Assembly (NCBI GenBank): GCA_016648135.1
Contig: JADDOH010000514.1
Location: 62,001-126,000 of the forward strand
Direction of reading: 5' to 3'
DNA from: Agrypnia vestita
Taxonomy: Eukaryota; Arthropoda; Insecta; Trichoptera; Phryganeidae
Length of the DNA stretch: 64,000 bases
The position numbers and the translations under genes are program-made. The notes below the pieces were generated by a model. The model saw only the letters and a program-made list of their open reading frames with translations, searched no databases and was not told the DNA's origin. This document shows positions 11,771-22,799 of the stretch, in pieces; the first letter of the stretch is position 1, and every line of letters starts with the position of its first letter.

Positions 11771-12099
11771 TCAATTTTTACACTTATCCTTGTTCTTTTT
11801 TCCGGGTGTAGACATTTTAATGCCCATTTCCACGGCCACTTTACCTTCTTTAACTATTTTGTAAATTGCCGATTCAGAAATACCTGAAGAAATTGTATAA
11901 TAGTAAATAAAAAACTAAGTATGGGAAAATCATTATAATTGCATGGCAGCATTAACCTGAAGTGGCGGCAATAAGTCTATGACAGTCTATGAACAAAATC
12001 AAACGGTATAATTGGGGCTTTTAGACGTTGTTCCTTTTCAAAAAACGTGTGCATTTTCAAGATTATTTCCCGAACACCGCTTTTAATGGTTTTTGGCAT
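11771..12099 (-). pseudogene. Transposase 5' fragment of the Tc1/mariner (IS630-like) type, two exons, broken
   Basis: The ATG at 12099 starts MPKTIKSGVREIILKMHTFF, an N-terminal helix-rich region of a type seen at the start of IS630/Tc1-like transposases in insects. A candidate intron (11884-11956; GT..AG on the minus strand) leads to GISESAIYKIVKEGKVAVEM, a helix-turn-helix-like segment, then TPGKKNKDK and a stop at 11771-11773. In this copy a 10-bp duplication (CATAGACTGT) near the end of exon 1 introduces a frameshift and stop. The catalytic part is missing in both copies. Family assignment is from memory of the N-terminal pattern and should be searched. Confidence 0.6.
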
Positions 12100-12253
12100 G
12101 GTGACAATCTAAAATGTTCTTAAAAAACTATCGAAACAGTCGTGAACCTCTCTGTAAACAAAGTCTGTCAAAGGTCCGTCAGCTGTAGATAATCCAATAT
12201 GGCGTCGTTAGTTCCAAATTTGGCCATTCTTCAGATAAGTTAGACGGACTATA

Positions 12254-13690
12254 CCAAAATACTACTGTCAAAAAATACTTTGACATTTTGACAACAGGGT
12301 AATTCACATTTTACAGATATCTATGAAAATATATTAAATAAATTCAGAAAAATAAATTATGATATATTAATGGGATAATGTTTTCAATCATAATTTTTAT
12401 AATAAAAATCTTAAAAAATACGATTCTATTAAAACGCAATATGATTGGTTGTGACCTTGTTTAGCAAGAATTATAGATAAACCATTGATCTACGGTATTT
12501 GTCACTGTAATTTGTTTATTTTCTATGGTCACTGTTTGTCTTCGCTTTGTTTTTACTCGTGTTTGCATGCTTTTTATATAGATTTTGACGTGTTTGTGAC
12601 CTATTTTAATAAAATAACTATCCAAGAGCACATTTAAAATAATGGAGGACGGAGTTTCACAAGGAAAATTCGATAACTTACTGCTTTAAAATTGATGCTT
12701 TAATGTAGGATTCATTTTTCAGTTTTCAGGAATGAATTTCTACATTTGGGTACCATGTAACATATAATATCTACAAAACTTTTTCCCTGACATTATGGAC
12801 GCACTATAAAAAAAGCCGGCATGTTTTGTGAAAAAACGAATGAACGTCTAAATACGTGAATTCGCTGTTACGTGTTAAACGTCAGATGACACAAAAAGTC
12901 ATGCCAAACGTCACTTGCGAAAATAAGCGTTTTGGCGGGAGATTAAAATCGTGATTTTTAAAATCGTTTTTTACTGTTAATATACACATTAAAAAAAATC
13001 CTTTTCATAAACGTATTTTCTAAACCAAAGTTAAGATTTTTCTAATGTTTTTATTTTATAATATATTAAATTTTATAATATATAACATATTAAAATAATT
13101 TTAAAATGTGAAATTACCCCATAATTTTTTAAACTTTATTTTATAGATTGGGGTTCTAAAAATAATTAGAGTTTTCCCTTATATTAAAAAATTGGGTGAG
13201 TTATAGCAATTTGAAGGTGAATTTTTAAACGAATCTCATTTTTCTTTTCGGCTTCTTTCGAAAGTCCTCTTTTCAGATATTTGGAAATGATATCTCAAAA
13301 ACTATTAGGCAGACTTGGTTAAAATTTTGCACACATCTTAGTAATAATGTTGTCTACGGTGTATGGTATTAATTTTTTTGATGAAATGCGCCGTTTGCTT
13401 GTTATGAATTTTTAACTTTAAATGAAAATTATTTTCAAACTGTTCTTATTTGCGGATTTTTTTAGAAATTACATCATTTAACAAGAAAAAATATATTTTC
13501 CATCACGATTATGACATCACATGACGCATGACTCCGCCATTAATAAAAATATCATATATATACCTACCGTAAACAATGATAATATTTTTTGTATGTGCAA
13601 TACTTAGTCAAAAAAAAAACATTGTGTATATCAAAATGTATTTTTTGATGCTTCAAGGTGGTGTTGCCCTATAAACAGAATATTTAAAAG
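12254..13690. other. AT-rich stretch with no gene seen
   Basis: No coding frame, RNA gene or long inverted repeat could be supported. Confidence 0.5.
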
Positions 13691-13699
13691 TTTGTTATT

Positions 13700-14055
13700 T
13701 TATTAAATATCGTTGCGAGCTGAAAATAATCGCGTTGACCTTGAAATTCCAAGTGTATTATTTATTATCAAGATGAATAAGGATTTTCATTCCTACAATA
13801 CAAGAGAAAACGACAACATAAGACTACCAAAGAAAAAGAAAAACACCTCACAAAATTGTATGATCTATAAAGGTATAAAAATCTTCGATAGCCTGCCAAA
13901 GGAAATTCAAAACATGGAGAATATAAGGAGGTTTAAACTAAAGTGCTAAAATTATATTATAAAAACTTTAAAATGATTAGTTTTCAAGTGAAATCATGTA
14001 TTAGCCCACACAACATTATGTGTGGAACTAAATTATTAAGATAAATAAATAAAAA
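13700..14055 (+). mobile_element. Non-LTR retrotransposon 3' end
   Basis: Bases 13713-13946 encode HSYNTRENDNIRLPKKKKNT, then MIYKGIKIFDSLPKEIQ and RRFKLKC before the stop, the standard close of CR1/Jockey-like ORF2 (NTR..R.PK..., Y.G.K.FN.LP.EI, ..FK). The 3' untranslated part has a small hairpin (CCACACAACATTATGTGTGG) and ends in AATAAATAAA at about 14043-14052. Confidence 0.7.
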
Positions 14056-14103
14056 TTTGTTAAAAATAGACTAAATACAAGGTCGAAAAAATTACGTTAA
14101 TTT

Positions 14104-14180
14104 ACCAAGCTGCCGTGGCGAAATTGAATAGCGCGCCATTCCCGGATAGAGTGGAGGTCCGCTGGTTCGAATAATTTTTT
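14104..14180 (+). repeat. tRNA-derived SINE head or tRNA pseudogene
   Basis: GCCGTGGCGAAATTGAATAG matches an A-box context (TGGC..A..TAGC). Forty bases on, GGTTCGAATAA fits a B box except for the last positions, followed by a poly-T run that could end Pol III transcription. The 3' acceptor half cannot pair with the 5' end, so it is not a functional tRNA gene. Confidence 0.5.
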
Positions 14181-14554
14181 TTTTCGTTATTTTGATTTTC
14201 CTGCATGTCTTTTCCAATTGATTAACACATTTGTTAGTAATTATTGCATCTGCTAAACATTTGCGCTTTGATATCAATATTCATGTTGAATCATCATGGT
14301 TCCTGATGATGGCTGGTGCTCCAGCCTTGCAGACTCCGTGCGTGATGGACGGCCGGAGCAGGAATCCCACAAACGGTTTGCTGAGATACAGTTACGGAAC
14401 AAAAAACCGTCGGAGGAATCCATCCTGCCTGTTGGCGCACGAGTGATGTACCATTGGAAACGAGCGTTAATGGGACATTCCGCCAATGTGTACAAAAATT
14501 AGGACAGTCCCATGTTTCAAGTCTGCTTGTACGAGTATCCTTAGGTATCATATG

Positions 14555-15283
14555 CGGGGTACTTGGAAAAAATTAACAACCTCGCAGGACTATATTCTTG
14601 CGCTGATTGCGAGTCGAAAATGTTCAAGCAATCATGACTAAATGTCAATGGTTGTGGAGATGTGCGACGACAAAGTTTGCATTTTTTAAAAATATATATA
14701 TTTTTTTTTTAAATAGAGATGCGAACACGGAATACGTGTCACATCAATATTCTTACTATTTTCAAACTAAGCTAAACGCTTGTGCTATGAAAATAGGACT
14801 AACTTGCTGATCTGGAGTGAGGTTCGAACCAGTGACGTTTGGATCACGAGGCGAGAGTCCTAACCACAAGACCAACAAGCTACTCATTTCCGATTTATTT
14901 TTTGTAAAACGTTGGAATATCATTACAGTTGCTAAGATCGAATACGAAAAATTCATTCGTTTCAATATACGTCAAATGAAATGATAAAAAAACTTTGAAT
15001 TGCAACTGGAAAACATTCCAACTGGAATCTCTGCAGGGTTTTTATCATTTTATTCAACTTGTATTGAAAATAATGAATTTTTCGTAATCGATATAAGTTA
15101 CCGTATTGATAGTTCAACGTTTTGTAAAAAAATAAGTCCAAAATATTGAAAAAAATGCAAATTTTGATATTGCATAACTCCCTAACTATTGATATTAGGT
15201 CATGGCTGCTTGGACATTTTCGACTCGTAATCAATGCAGGAATATAGTCCTGCGAGGTTATTAATGTTTTTCAAAGAACCCTG
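14555..15283. mobile_element. Foldback element (same family as 5781-6289) interrupted by a SINE
   Basis: The arms share AACCTCGCAGGACTATATTC, CGAGTCGAAAATGT and further blocks in inverted orientation. TA lies just outside the right end (15284-15285) and a TATG at the left (14551-14554) is a decayed match. The left arm is split by the SINE at about 14719-14886; removing it restores the arm-to-arm match (TTATTTTTTGTAAAACGTTG). No coding capacity. Confidence 0.75.
14719..14886 (-). mobile_element. tRNA-derived SINE, copy 1
   Basis: On the minus strand it begins GAGTAGCTTGTTGGTCTTG, with a promoter A box in TTGTGGTTAGGACTC and a B box GGTTCGAACCTC about 30 bases later: a Glu/Asp/His-like tRNA head. 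A body follows with AAGCGTTTAGCTTAG and ATTGATGTGACACG, ending in A/T-rich tail sequence. Copy 2 at about 53175-53356 matches over the whole length with only scattered differences. Confidence 0.85.
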
Positions 15284-15902
15284 TATATGCACATACACCC
15301 ACATATCGAGTGCGAAGGTACCCGTAAACCTATTTGATTTCCAACTCAAGTATCTATTTACGTACCGACATACTTAAAAACCTTCACTAATAAATTATTC
15401 AGAATATTTCGAGTTTGTACAAATTTTTCAGAACACAGTACTGGATTTTATCCCCAGTGACAATTCATTAATCAAGATATATTATAGATGTCAGGCGTAT
15501 TTCTAGTGTAATGCTAATAATTCGGAAGAATCTCATTACACATATAAAGGATATTTGTTTAAAAAAAATCCAATCAAAAATACACACCTCATTAGTGACA
15601 TCTATGGTTAATTAAGGGGAATGAAAATGCTTTGGATGCCGGTCCTGCTCCGGATAATTAGAACATACATATGAAACGGGTTGTAAAATTTAAATGTATA
15701 TAAGTACAACTTCCAAAAGTTTGATAGATGTGGTATTCCATCATGTGTGGAAATGTGAACGTTACATTGTGTAAAGCGATCACTTAAGCCAGCCGTACGA
15801 TAGGTCGTAAGCCCTATTAACACCCAAAGACTTCCATACCTACTTTTTCATAAAAAATATAATTTTGTCTCTGTGAGATATCTATAAATAAATTATTATT
15901 TA

Positions 15903-16440
15903 GGCCGGCGCATGCGACGAGTAGGTACGTTGAAGCGTGACTTTTACGCATTTTGGAAAAAAATATCGAAATAAAATATTTATGTTACAATATTATATGA
16001 TATGTGGGGTATAGAAACAATGACAGCAATATCCAAAAAAAAAAATTGAATGCAATCACCGAAGATTTTTTCCATTTCCATTTAAGACAATTGAATTAGT
16101 ATGTGTGAGCCGTACGTACGACGCACTTTGTTTCGGGTGTTTACGGCTATAAACACCAACACAACGAAAAATTGTGCCTCGTACGCACGGCTTACACATA
16201 TTAATTCGATTGTCTTTCTTAAATGAAAAGATGTCTACTAATTTAGAATGTACTGAATTCTAGATTTTATGTATCTATCCCTTCCAAAATCATGTTTTTT
16301 ATAAATTTATAGGCTATATTTTCTATAAAAACTCGATTTCGGTACATTCTATATTAGTAATACTAGATGATTGCATTATTTTTTGGATATTGCTGCATTT
16401 GCTTTTATACCTGTCAATTTATGTGTCCATGAAGTGGGTG
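15903..16440. mobile_element. Foldback element with diverged long arms
   Basis: The block GCAGCAATATCCAAAAAATA at about 16024 recurs inverted at about 16375-16395, and an inner pair (GACAATTGAATTAGTATGTG and its complement, then ACGTACGACGCAC / GTGCCTCGTACG) closes around 16150. The outer left part (GAAGCGTGACTTTTACG, TTTGGAAAAAAATATCG) matches the left arm of the element at 25014-25244. Confidence 0.65.
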
Positions 16441-17031
16441 CGATCGGTTGCTATGCGACCAATTTATCACAAAATTTGTTCACAATGCGTGAAGTCTTAT
16501 AACCGGTTTCCATGGTTGCTATTTTGTCAACAAATAGTGCAACAATGGATATTGTAATAAATGTTGTCAACATAACCATGGCGGATACATTTGTGTGTTG
16601 TGAGATAGCTTTTGTGCAAATTCAAAAAAATGCAAATATTACCTACCTGGGGGGTAAGTGATCTTATTTTTATTTTTGTAATAGGTAAACAGACTGTCAA
16701 CAGGTTGATAATATTAATAACACTGATAGACCTAGTGTGATACCTATGTCTTGTTTATTTTTAATATTTATTCTCGTCTATTAAGTTTTGGGATAAAGGT
16801 CTTAAGATACCAATATTGCTATTTTCGGAATACGACCGTTAGTCTATCTACCTGGTGCGCTCTAGGTTGTCTCGAATCATAAAAATGGATTAGTAAAAAT
16901 AAAAAATATATATATTTCTCTCCCGTGTTAATATTAATATTAATAATATTACCTACGCTGCAAATACACTACAGAGAATAGGCATGATGACAGATTTTGA
17001 AATTATCTTCCATAATGTAGGTACACGTGTA

Positions 17032-17174
17032 CAGTAGCCGGCAAACATCTTGAAATTCTGCGGCGTAGTGGGGGGACGTTTGCGCATCTACCTTTCTACC
17101 AACGAGACCCAAATTTCGTCTTCTGCGCATTCCCCCACTTAGCCAAAGAATTTCATGAAGTTTGCCGGCAACTG
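17032..17174. mobile_element. 143-bp MITE, copy 1 of 3, TA-flanked
   Basis: The ends are CAGTAGCCGGCAAACATCTTG and GAAGTTTGCCGGCAACTG as inverted repeats, with TA just outside (17030-17031 and 17175-17176). The interior has ACCAACGAGACCCAAATTTC and TCTTCTGCGCATTCCCCCAC. Copies at 20672-20814 (inverted) and 40450-40592 have the same length. Confidence 0.9.
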
Positions 17175-17987
17175 TACGTCAAATAATTGCATTTTCATTT
17201 ACTTATTTTTAATTTCGTGCAAAAACGCCCGCAGGTGTCATGGCGTCTACGTGACCTCAAGCCTAAGTAAAACATTGCATTGTGTCTATGACAACAGTTC
17301 AAGAGACACGGTGGTGGTTACTTATGCGTGACGTCATTCGCTCTGGTCGGTGTTTTAGTTAAAATGGCCGAATGCAGAATTTTACTCTTTCATTTTATTG
17401 AAAATCTTATTAATCTCAATGTATATATTAAAACTGGATCATTTTTTAGAATCCTTTCAAAATATTACTAATCTAATATTAGTAATCACTTATTTTTTTA
17501 ATTTTTTAATACTGTGATCATGCCTATTGAGGAATTCAGTTGAGAGGTGATAGCTCATCCGTCAGACATTGCCATCTGTTTCTTAGCGATAGCATCCAGA
17601 TTTTTTTCGCCATTGTGTAGGTACTGGGAGCATGAATAAGATTAATACAATGCATTGATAAAAATAAACGCATTACACGCCATATTAATTTTCGCAACGC
17701 CATATTCCAAGCGCTTTGATTAAATAAGAAACACCATTGTTATTGCCAACTTCATTGTTCTAATAATGGCTGCATTGTTTGGAAAAAGACAGATGTTTTC
17801 TTCAGTAAATACCCTTTTTATTTATTTTGACTCTGTTGGGATGGATACCTACAACTTTGATGCAGGTTTTAGGTGCTTTAGGGCCGATTGTATCAATTTG
17901 GATTCTAGTTGGTTTAGTTGAAAATCTCGTCTAAGGCGGTGCGTGTAATTTTTGACATGTGTCGTTAAAACTGTTCTTATTATTCAA

Positions 17988-18416
17988 CTAGCTGTTTGTA
18001 CCCGGCGTTGCACGGTTTAAGGATTAAGTTGAAAATAAATTTGGGATTAAGTTGAAAAAAAAAAAAATAAAAAAAAAAAAAAAAAGGTTCGATTTGAACG
18101 GTATAGATTTGCATCGAAAATATGTCAGGGGGAGGGGGTGGGGAAGGGGTAAGAGAATAGGGGGAAATGTTGCCTATGTTACCCGCCGAGTCCTAAAGAA
18201 TAAGTTTCCAAATTTTGAGTCCAATCGGTCAAACGGTACAGATTTGCATCGAAAATATGTCAGGGGGAGGGGAAGGGTTAAGAGAATAGGGGGGAAATGT
18301 TGCCTATGTTACTCGCCGGATTCTAAAGCATAAGTATGCAAAATTTGAATCGAATTGGACATGGATTTGTATAGAGAACAGACAGACAGACATTGCGTTT
18401 TATAGGTATAGATGTT
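17988..18416 (+). repeat. Non-coding dispersed repeat with internal duplication
   Basis: It starts ACTAGCTGTTTGTACCCGGC and closes GACAGACAGACATTGCG..TATAGAT, a layout of a widespread arthropod repeat with CCGGCGTTGC near one end. A poly-A run lies at 18055-18084. A roughly 120-bp unit is duplicated (GATTTGCATCGAAAATATGT at about 18108 and 18241, with GGGGGAGGGG following each). The long open frame across it is an artefact of this duplication. Confidence 0.65.
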
Positions 18417-18609
18417 TCAACATTGTAGTGTCGGAATGTACAATATTATGCAGGATATAGTCCGTCTAACTTATCTGAAGAATGGCCAAATTTGGAACTA
18501 ACGACGCCATATTGGATTATCTACAGCTGACAGACCTTTGACAGCCTTTGTTTACAGAGGGGTTCACGACTGTTTCGATAGTATTTTAAGAAAATTTTAG
18601 ATTGTCACC

Positions 18610-18950
18610 ATGCTAAAAACCATTAAAAGCGGTGTTCGGGAAATAATCTTGAAAATGCACACGTTTTTTGAAGAGGAACAACGTCTGAAAGCCTCAATTA
18701 TAACGTTTGATTTTGTTCATAGACTTATTGCCGCCACTTCAGGTTAGTGCTGCCATGCAGTTATAATGATTTTCCCATACTTAGTTTTTTATTTTACTAT
18801 TATACAATTTCTTCAGGTTTTCTGAATCGGCAATTTACAAAATAGTTAAAGAAGGTAAAGCGGCCGTGGAAATGGGCATTAAAATATCTACACCCGGAAA
18901 AAAAAGAACAAGAATAAGTGGAAAAATTGATTTAGAAGCAGTAAGATGAG
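18610..18950 (+). pseudogene. Transposase 5' fragment in copy B, broken
   Basis: The ATG at 18610 opens MLKTIKSGVREIILKMHTFF; the candidate intron begins with GTTAGTGC after ACTTCAG and ends in TTTCTTCAG. This copy lacks the 10-bp duplication of copy A, so exon 1 is open through RLIAATS, but one base is missing at the start of exon 2 (GGTTTTCTGAATC against GGTATTTCTGAATC), which shifts the frame. The two copies therefore decayed independently. Confidence 0.6.
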
Positions 18951-19090
18951 AAAAGTTTTAGAACATATTTTATTCGATAATTTTTTACATAGAATTTTTA
19001 TTATTTATACTTTTATTACGTAATTCATTAACGAGTTCATTTGTATAAACATCTTTTTTCAAAATAAACTTTTTTATTTATGCACATTAA

Positions 19091-19235
19091 AGACTGGTTG
19101 CATCAACTTACTTTATAGCAATAGTTCATTTAAAGCATAGATTTTTACGAGATCGAGTTGTTTGATCGGTGGAAAATGCAAAATATCTATGCTTTGAACG
19201 AAAGATTACTATAAACCAAGTTGATACAACGGCCC
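19091..19235. mobile_element. 145-bp AAAGCATAGATTT-family MITE nested in copy B, TAA-flanked
   Basis: The right end is CAACGGCCC and the left end AGACTGGTTG. TAA lies at 19088-19090 and 19236-19238. It is orthologous in position to 11468-11608. Confidence 0.8.
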
Positions 19236-19311
19236 TAAACCGATTGATATCCTTAGGTGTTACTGAGTTAAACATGGTGGTCATGATCATTAGGTATGAG
19301 ACACCGAATAA

Positions 19312-19496
19312 AACCGGCGCCACACTGCGTGGATCTTCCGCCGCGTCTCTTCTGTCGTGGAACATCGCTACATTTCTTTCCATACAATATGCGCTTATTA
19401 AACACATTACGCGAATGATCGGTCGATCTATTTGCTTTGCCGATTTGGCGCAACAGAAAAGACGCGGCGGAAGATCTGCGTAATGTGGCGCCGACC
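19312..19496. mobile_element. 185-bp MITE nested in copy B, TAA-flanked
   Basis: Inverted arms run from CGGCGCCACACTGCGTGGAT to a complement ending in GTGGCGCCGACC; TAA lies at 19309-19311 and 19497-19499. It is equivalent to 11207-11391. Confidence 0.75.
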
Positions 19497-19924
19497 TAAA
19501 AGAATTATTACTGTTTGTTTTTTTTCCTGAAAATTGTATTTTTCTTTGATTTTGAAAAAACGCCATTTTGTGACGTTGTGTATTTTACGAATATATATTT
19601 TGATAAATTTATTTGTACGTTAGTTTACATTTTTTGTTTTTTTTTTATCGTGTCGTATACTGCTTAATAACTTGTTTAAGAAAAAACGAATTTGCATAAA
19701 ATTCCCTACAAATGAGATAATTTTTAGACTATGGGCAGTACCACAACGATTGGGACGCCCTCCTTTATTCTCCAGATAAGTTGGACGGACTATACCATAG
19801 ATTTTTCTGACGATCAACCGATTCTATAGTAGGTACCTACATCCAACAGGAAAAGTAATTTTATTAGACCTCGAACTTTTTTGACGGAATAAATGGATTT
19901 CGTCGCAACTCTAAATGCGACTCT

Positions 19925-20180
19925 AAATTGACCAAACACATTTTTAAATAAAAATGCGTATGTAGATATACGGTACCCACCTAGTCCGGCAAAATTCAAT
20001 TATAAATAAATGCACATACATTTCCTTTACTTGTATTTACTAATAAATAAATATATAGGTATTAAATTTTTAAAATTTTGATGTTTATTTCTGTTGAAGC
20101 TCAATTGATATTTTTAATTGTGAGATGTCAAATGATACACATCATATGCGACTGCTGTAAGGCTCGCTCGTTTTTTTTTA
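19925..20180. repeat. Dispersed repeat, uninterrupted copy (relatives at 4730-5310 and 58320-58985)
   Basis: It contains TTGACCAAACACATTTTTAA, GGTACCCACCTAGTCCGGCA, a T/A-rich middle and AATTGTGAGATGTCAAATGA with CATATGCGACTGCTGTAAGG. The first part matches 4730-4776 plus 5263-5310; the second part matches 58325-58395 and 58900-58975 in reverse complement. Confidence 0.65.
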
Positions 20181-20671
20181 GTTTTTCATATTTTTCTATG
20201 CGTAAAATTTTGAAATACATATGTATATACAGGGTGTCTCATAACTAGATAAAATGACTCTTTGAAATCGTCCCCTCCCTGTCGTCAGAAATAATTGTTG
20301 GAGGATTATCGATTATCTGTGGTGACTGAATGAAGAAAAGTTTGGAAACTGAAACAACCTCTCCCCCTATGGATATGAAAATATTGTATTAGTACAGTTT
20401 TGAAGTACCTAGTAGGTAGGTACTTGATGTAGTTCATTGAAGCAGATGAAGCGTGTACCTAATGTTTCTGTATCTACTACAAATAAAGCGCGTAGTCTTC
20501 AAATTGGTGAACATGTGCGTGTTGAAGTCTTTATTTTGAAATGAAGTTTTCCCCTTCGCTACTTCAATCTCGAATCATTGAATAAAAACGATTTTGATGA
20601 CACATGTCAAAAATCACTCGCACCAGCTATACAAGATTTTCGGCTTAAACCAATTATAATCAAAGTTGATA

Positions 20672-20814
20672 CAGTTGCCGGCAAACTTCTTGAAATTCTT
20701 TGGCTTAGTGGGGGAATGCGCAGAAGACGAAATTTGGGTCTCGTTGGTGGAAAGGTAGATGCGCAAACTTCCCCCCATTACGCCGTAGAATTTCAAGATG
20801 TTTGCCGGCTACTG
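20672..20814. mobile_element. 143-bp MITE, copy 2 of 3, TA-flanked, inverted
   Basis: The ends are CAGTTGCCGGCAAACTTCTTG and GATGTTTGCCGGCTACTG, with TA at 20670-20671 and 20815-20816. It is the reverse complement of the copy at 17032-17174 with a few substitutions. Confidence 0.9.
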
Positions 20815-21289
20815 TACAACTGGCCCTCAGTCAAATTTTACTGTATCATTGATGTTTTCGTAGTACCTACCACATTATTTTACACAACTATATGTAAGTA
20901 TGTATATTGGAAATATGGAGGTAAGTCTATATAAAAACATATTTCCCTCTCATTTGCACTTCCATTGGCTCCATATAAAAGAAGACAGATAATAACAGAA
21001 TGGGATGATCATACTAAAGTTTATCCTGGTTATATTTATATATCATACATACTCATTAGTCATCGGTGATTGATATCTGGCGGACAGATCTGTTCTCGCG
21101 CACACACGTACGGTTGGTGCTCGGGTTTGCCTGCCCCGTGTTCGATCCTAGTGATAGTCAAACCGTTATTGTAACCGGTTATTTTTATTTTTTTATTTAA
21201 AATATAATGGAAACCTAAAAGGTTTATGGATAAACATTTTTACATAATTCAATATAAGAAATAATAATAATATAATTTAGATACAAAGT

Positions 21290-21486
21290 CGTTTTTTTAT
21301 AGTTGGCCGAGTTTTAGCATTTTTGTCACATCTGTTTTGAATTTGTCAGTGGTCAGTTGTTTGGTCTCTTGTGGCAGTTCATTGTATAGTTTTAATCCAT
21401 TGCAAATTAGTCGGGATTGTCCTGTTTTTGTTTCGGTATAGTTTGGGATTTGTATCTGAGTTTACCGAGGATTGGTAACTAACACA
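21290..21486 (-). pseudogene. Non-LTR retrotransposon ORF2 end (minus strand), split by a later insertion
   Basis: On the minus strand it reads PNYTETKTGQSRLICNGLKL, YNELPQETKQLTTDKFKTD and VTKMLKLGQL before a stop near 21305, the standard CR1/Jockey-like ORF2 close. The upstream (5') part of the same element should lie to the right of the inserted RTE fragment, from 22081 onward, where the sequence remains too decayed to recognise. Confidence 0.7.
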
Positions 21487-21501
21487 TAACTGTTGTATAG
21501 T

Positions 21502-22080
21502 TAATAGGGAAACAAACAACTGCGACTCATTTAAATATCTGAACTCACTCGTTTACAGAAACGGAGAATGTGCAGCGATGTTGACCTTAAGTTGTGAGAT
21601 GGTTGAAATTTAGATCCGTAACAGGAATCTTGTGTGAACCAAAAATGCCTATAAAACTTAAAGGAAAGATATACCAGACTACTGTTAGACCCGCAGTTAT
21701 GCCTCCGAATGCTGCACTATGTACGACTCCTACTCTAGGCAATTTGAAATGCGAATGCTTAGATGGTCGGCAGGAGTAACACTAAAATATAGTTCCCGCA
21801 TTCGTGGTAGCCTGGGTGTCATGGACATAAACAGTAAGCTAGGGGAATGACAGCTGAGATGGTACGGGCACATAAGACGGAGACCATCAGACCACACGGT
21901 AAAGCAGGCAATGTCCATGGTGCTTCATCGACAGTCATCCAGAGGAAGACCAAAGAACTCCTGGATGACTCAATATTCCAAAATTCTATAGAGAAACGGC
22001 TTGGATGAAAGCGATACCCAAAACCGAAGAAGATAAGCCTAAGAACGAAAAGAGCCGACAGTGCAAGGAAGAAGAAGATG
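21502..22080 (+). pseudogene. RTE-like retrotransposon, 5'-truncated insertion with 15-bp target duplication
   Basis: Translation across frame breaks gives KLKGKIYQTTVRPA, then MRMLRWSAGVTLKYSSRIR, QLRWYGHIRRRPSDHTVKQA and SSRGRPKNSWMTQ, the ORF2 carboxy-terminal region, ending in a GAAGAAGAAG tail. TAACTGTTGTATAGT occurs exactly at 21487-21501 and 22081-22095, bracketing the insert. Taking out the insert rejoins the host retroelement sequence. Several frameshifts and stops show that it is dead. Confidence 0.88.
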
Positions 22081-22670
22081 TAACTGTTGTATAGTGCCGA
22101 TGGTTGCCTGTTGAATTAAGAAAAATTAGTTACCAATCATTGATGCAATCAGATATAAATCGTAAAAAAAGGTTACCATCACTATTTGATACGTTGGCTC
22201 TGAAGATGGGCAACAGGCAGGTGATGGGCATATATGTGCTTTTTCTCACCACACACAAACTGTTTTGTCCACGAGTCAGATATGTCGGATGCAACCCGAG
22301 CAAGAATGGCCAGCTGGCTGTAGATGGTCAATTTATTTCCATCTTGGTTTTCTTTTTTGTCGGCTTTTAATGTTTTATTTATTATGTCCATTTTAAAATG
22401 TCTAAAGCATATATGTAATACCTTATATTGATGATGCCCATAAATGGAAGTGTCACGGACTAAGCGGGGCAGAAAATGCTACTTTTATCTCATTGTTGTC
22501 ACTTGACCCGTTGTGCGCAAGCGTCCCATGTGGCGGCGCTGATTGGATATAAATTGGCGCTAACTCTCGGACATGCACATAAGGCTCGAAGTGACACCGG
22601 TATGGGCGAGACAAACATATATATTTCTGCACTGTAGTGATTTCGTCTGTTTCCAGACCTTGCTAGCAAT

Positions 22671-22783
22671 AGCATAGATTTTTACGGAAACGGATGGTTT
22701 GATTAGTGGAGAACGCAAAAATCTATGCTTTAAACGAACTTTTACTGTGATATGACTTTAATCCAACTTGAAATAACCGGCCC
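22671..22783. mobile_element. Truncated AAAGCATAGATTT-family MITE
   Basis: It has GCATAGATTTTTACGGAAAC, GGAGAACGCAAAAATCTATG, then AACTTGAAATAACCGGCCC with TTA directly after (22784-22786). The left terminal arm is missing. Confidence 0.7.
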
Positions 22784-22799
22784 TTATTTAATTTATTAT

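Larger units (their letters stand above)
10915..12251 (-). mobile_element. 1337-bp TA-flanked DNA transposon derivative (copy A) with transposase 5' fragment
   Basis: Terminal inverted repeats of about 25 bp (TAGTCCGTCCAACTTATCTG at the left, its near complement at the right) lie directly inside TA dinucleotides (10913-10914 and 12252-12253). The transposase fragment is on the minus strand near the right end. Two MITEs (11207-11391 and 11468-11608) sit in the other half. Copy B at 18458-19792 matches it along its length in opposite orientation. It is non-autonomous: no DDE catalytic domain is present. Confidence 0.88.
18458..19792 (+). mobile_element. 1335-bp TA-flanked DNA transposon derivative (copy B)
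   Basis: This is the reverse-orientation twin of 10915-12251: same terminal repeats (TAGTCCGTCTAACTTATCTG at the left end) and TA flanks (18456-18457 and 19793-19794). The two MITEs sit at equivalent positions (19091-19235 and 19312-19496). The transposase 5' fragment reads on the + strand. Confidence 0.88.

Noticed and set aside
14104..14180. Functional tRNA gene
   Set aside because: The A and B boxes are plausible, but the acceptor arm cannot pair and the B box is incomplete.
18052..18333. Basic Gly/Arg-rich 93-codon frame with an internal repeat
   Set aside because: It starts in a poly-A run and its repeated peptide comes from a duplicated unit of a non-coding dispersed repeat.
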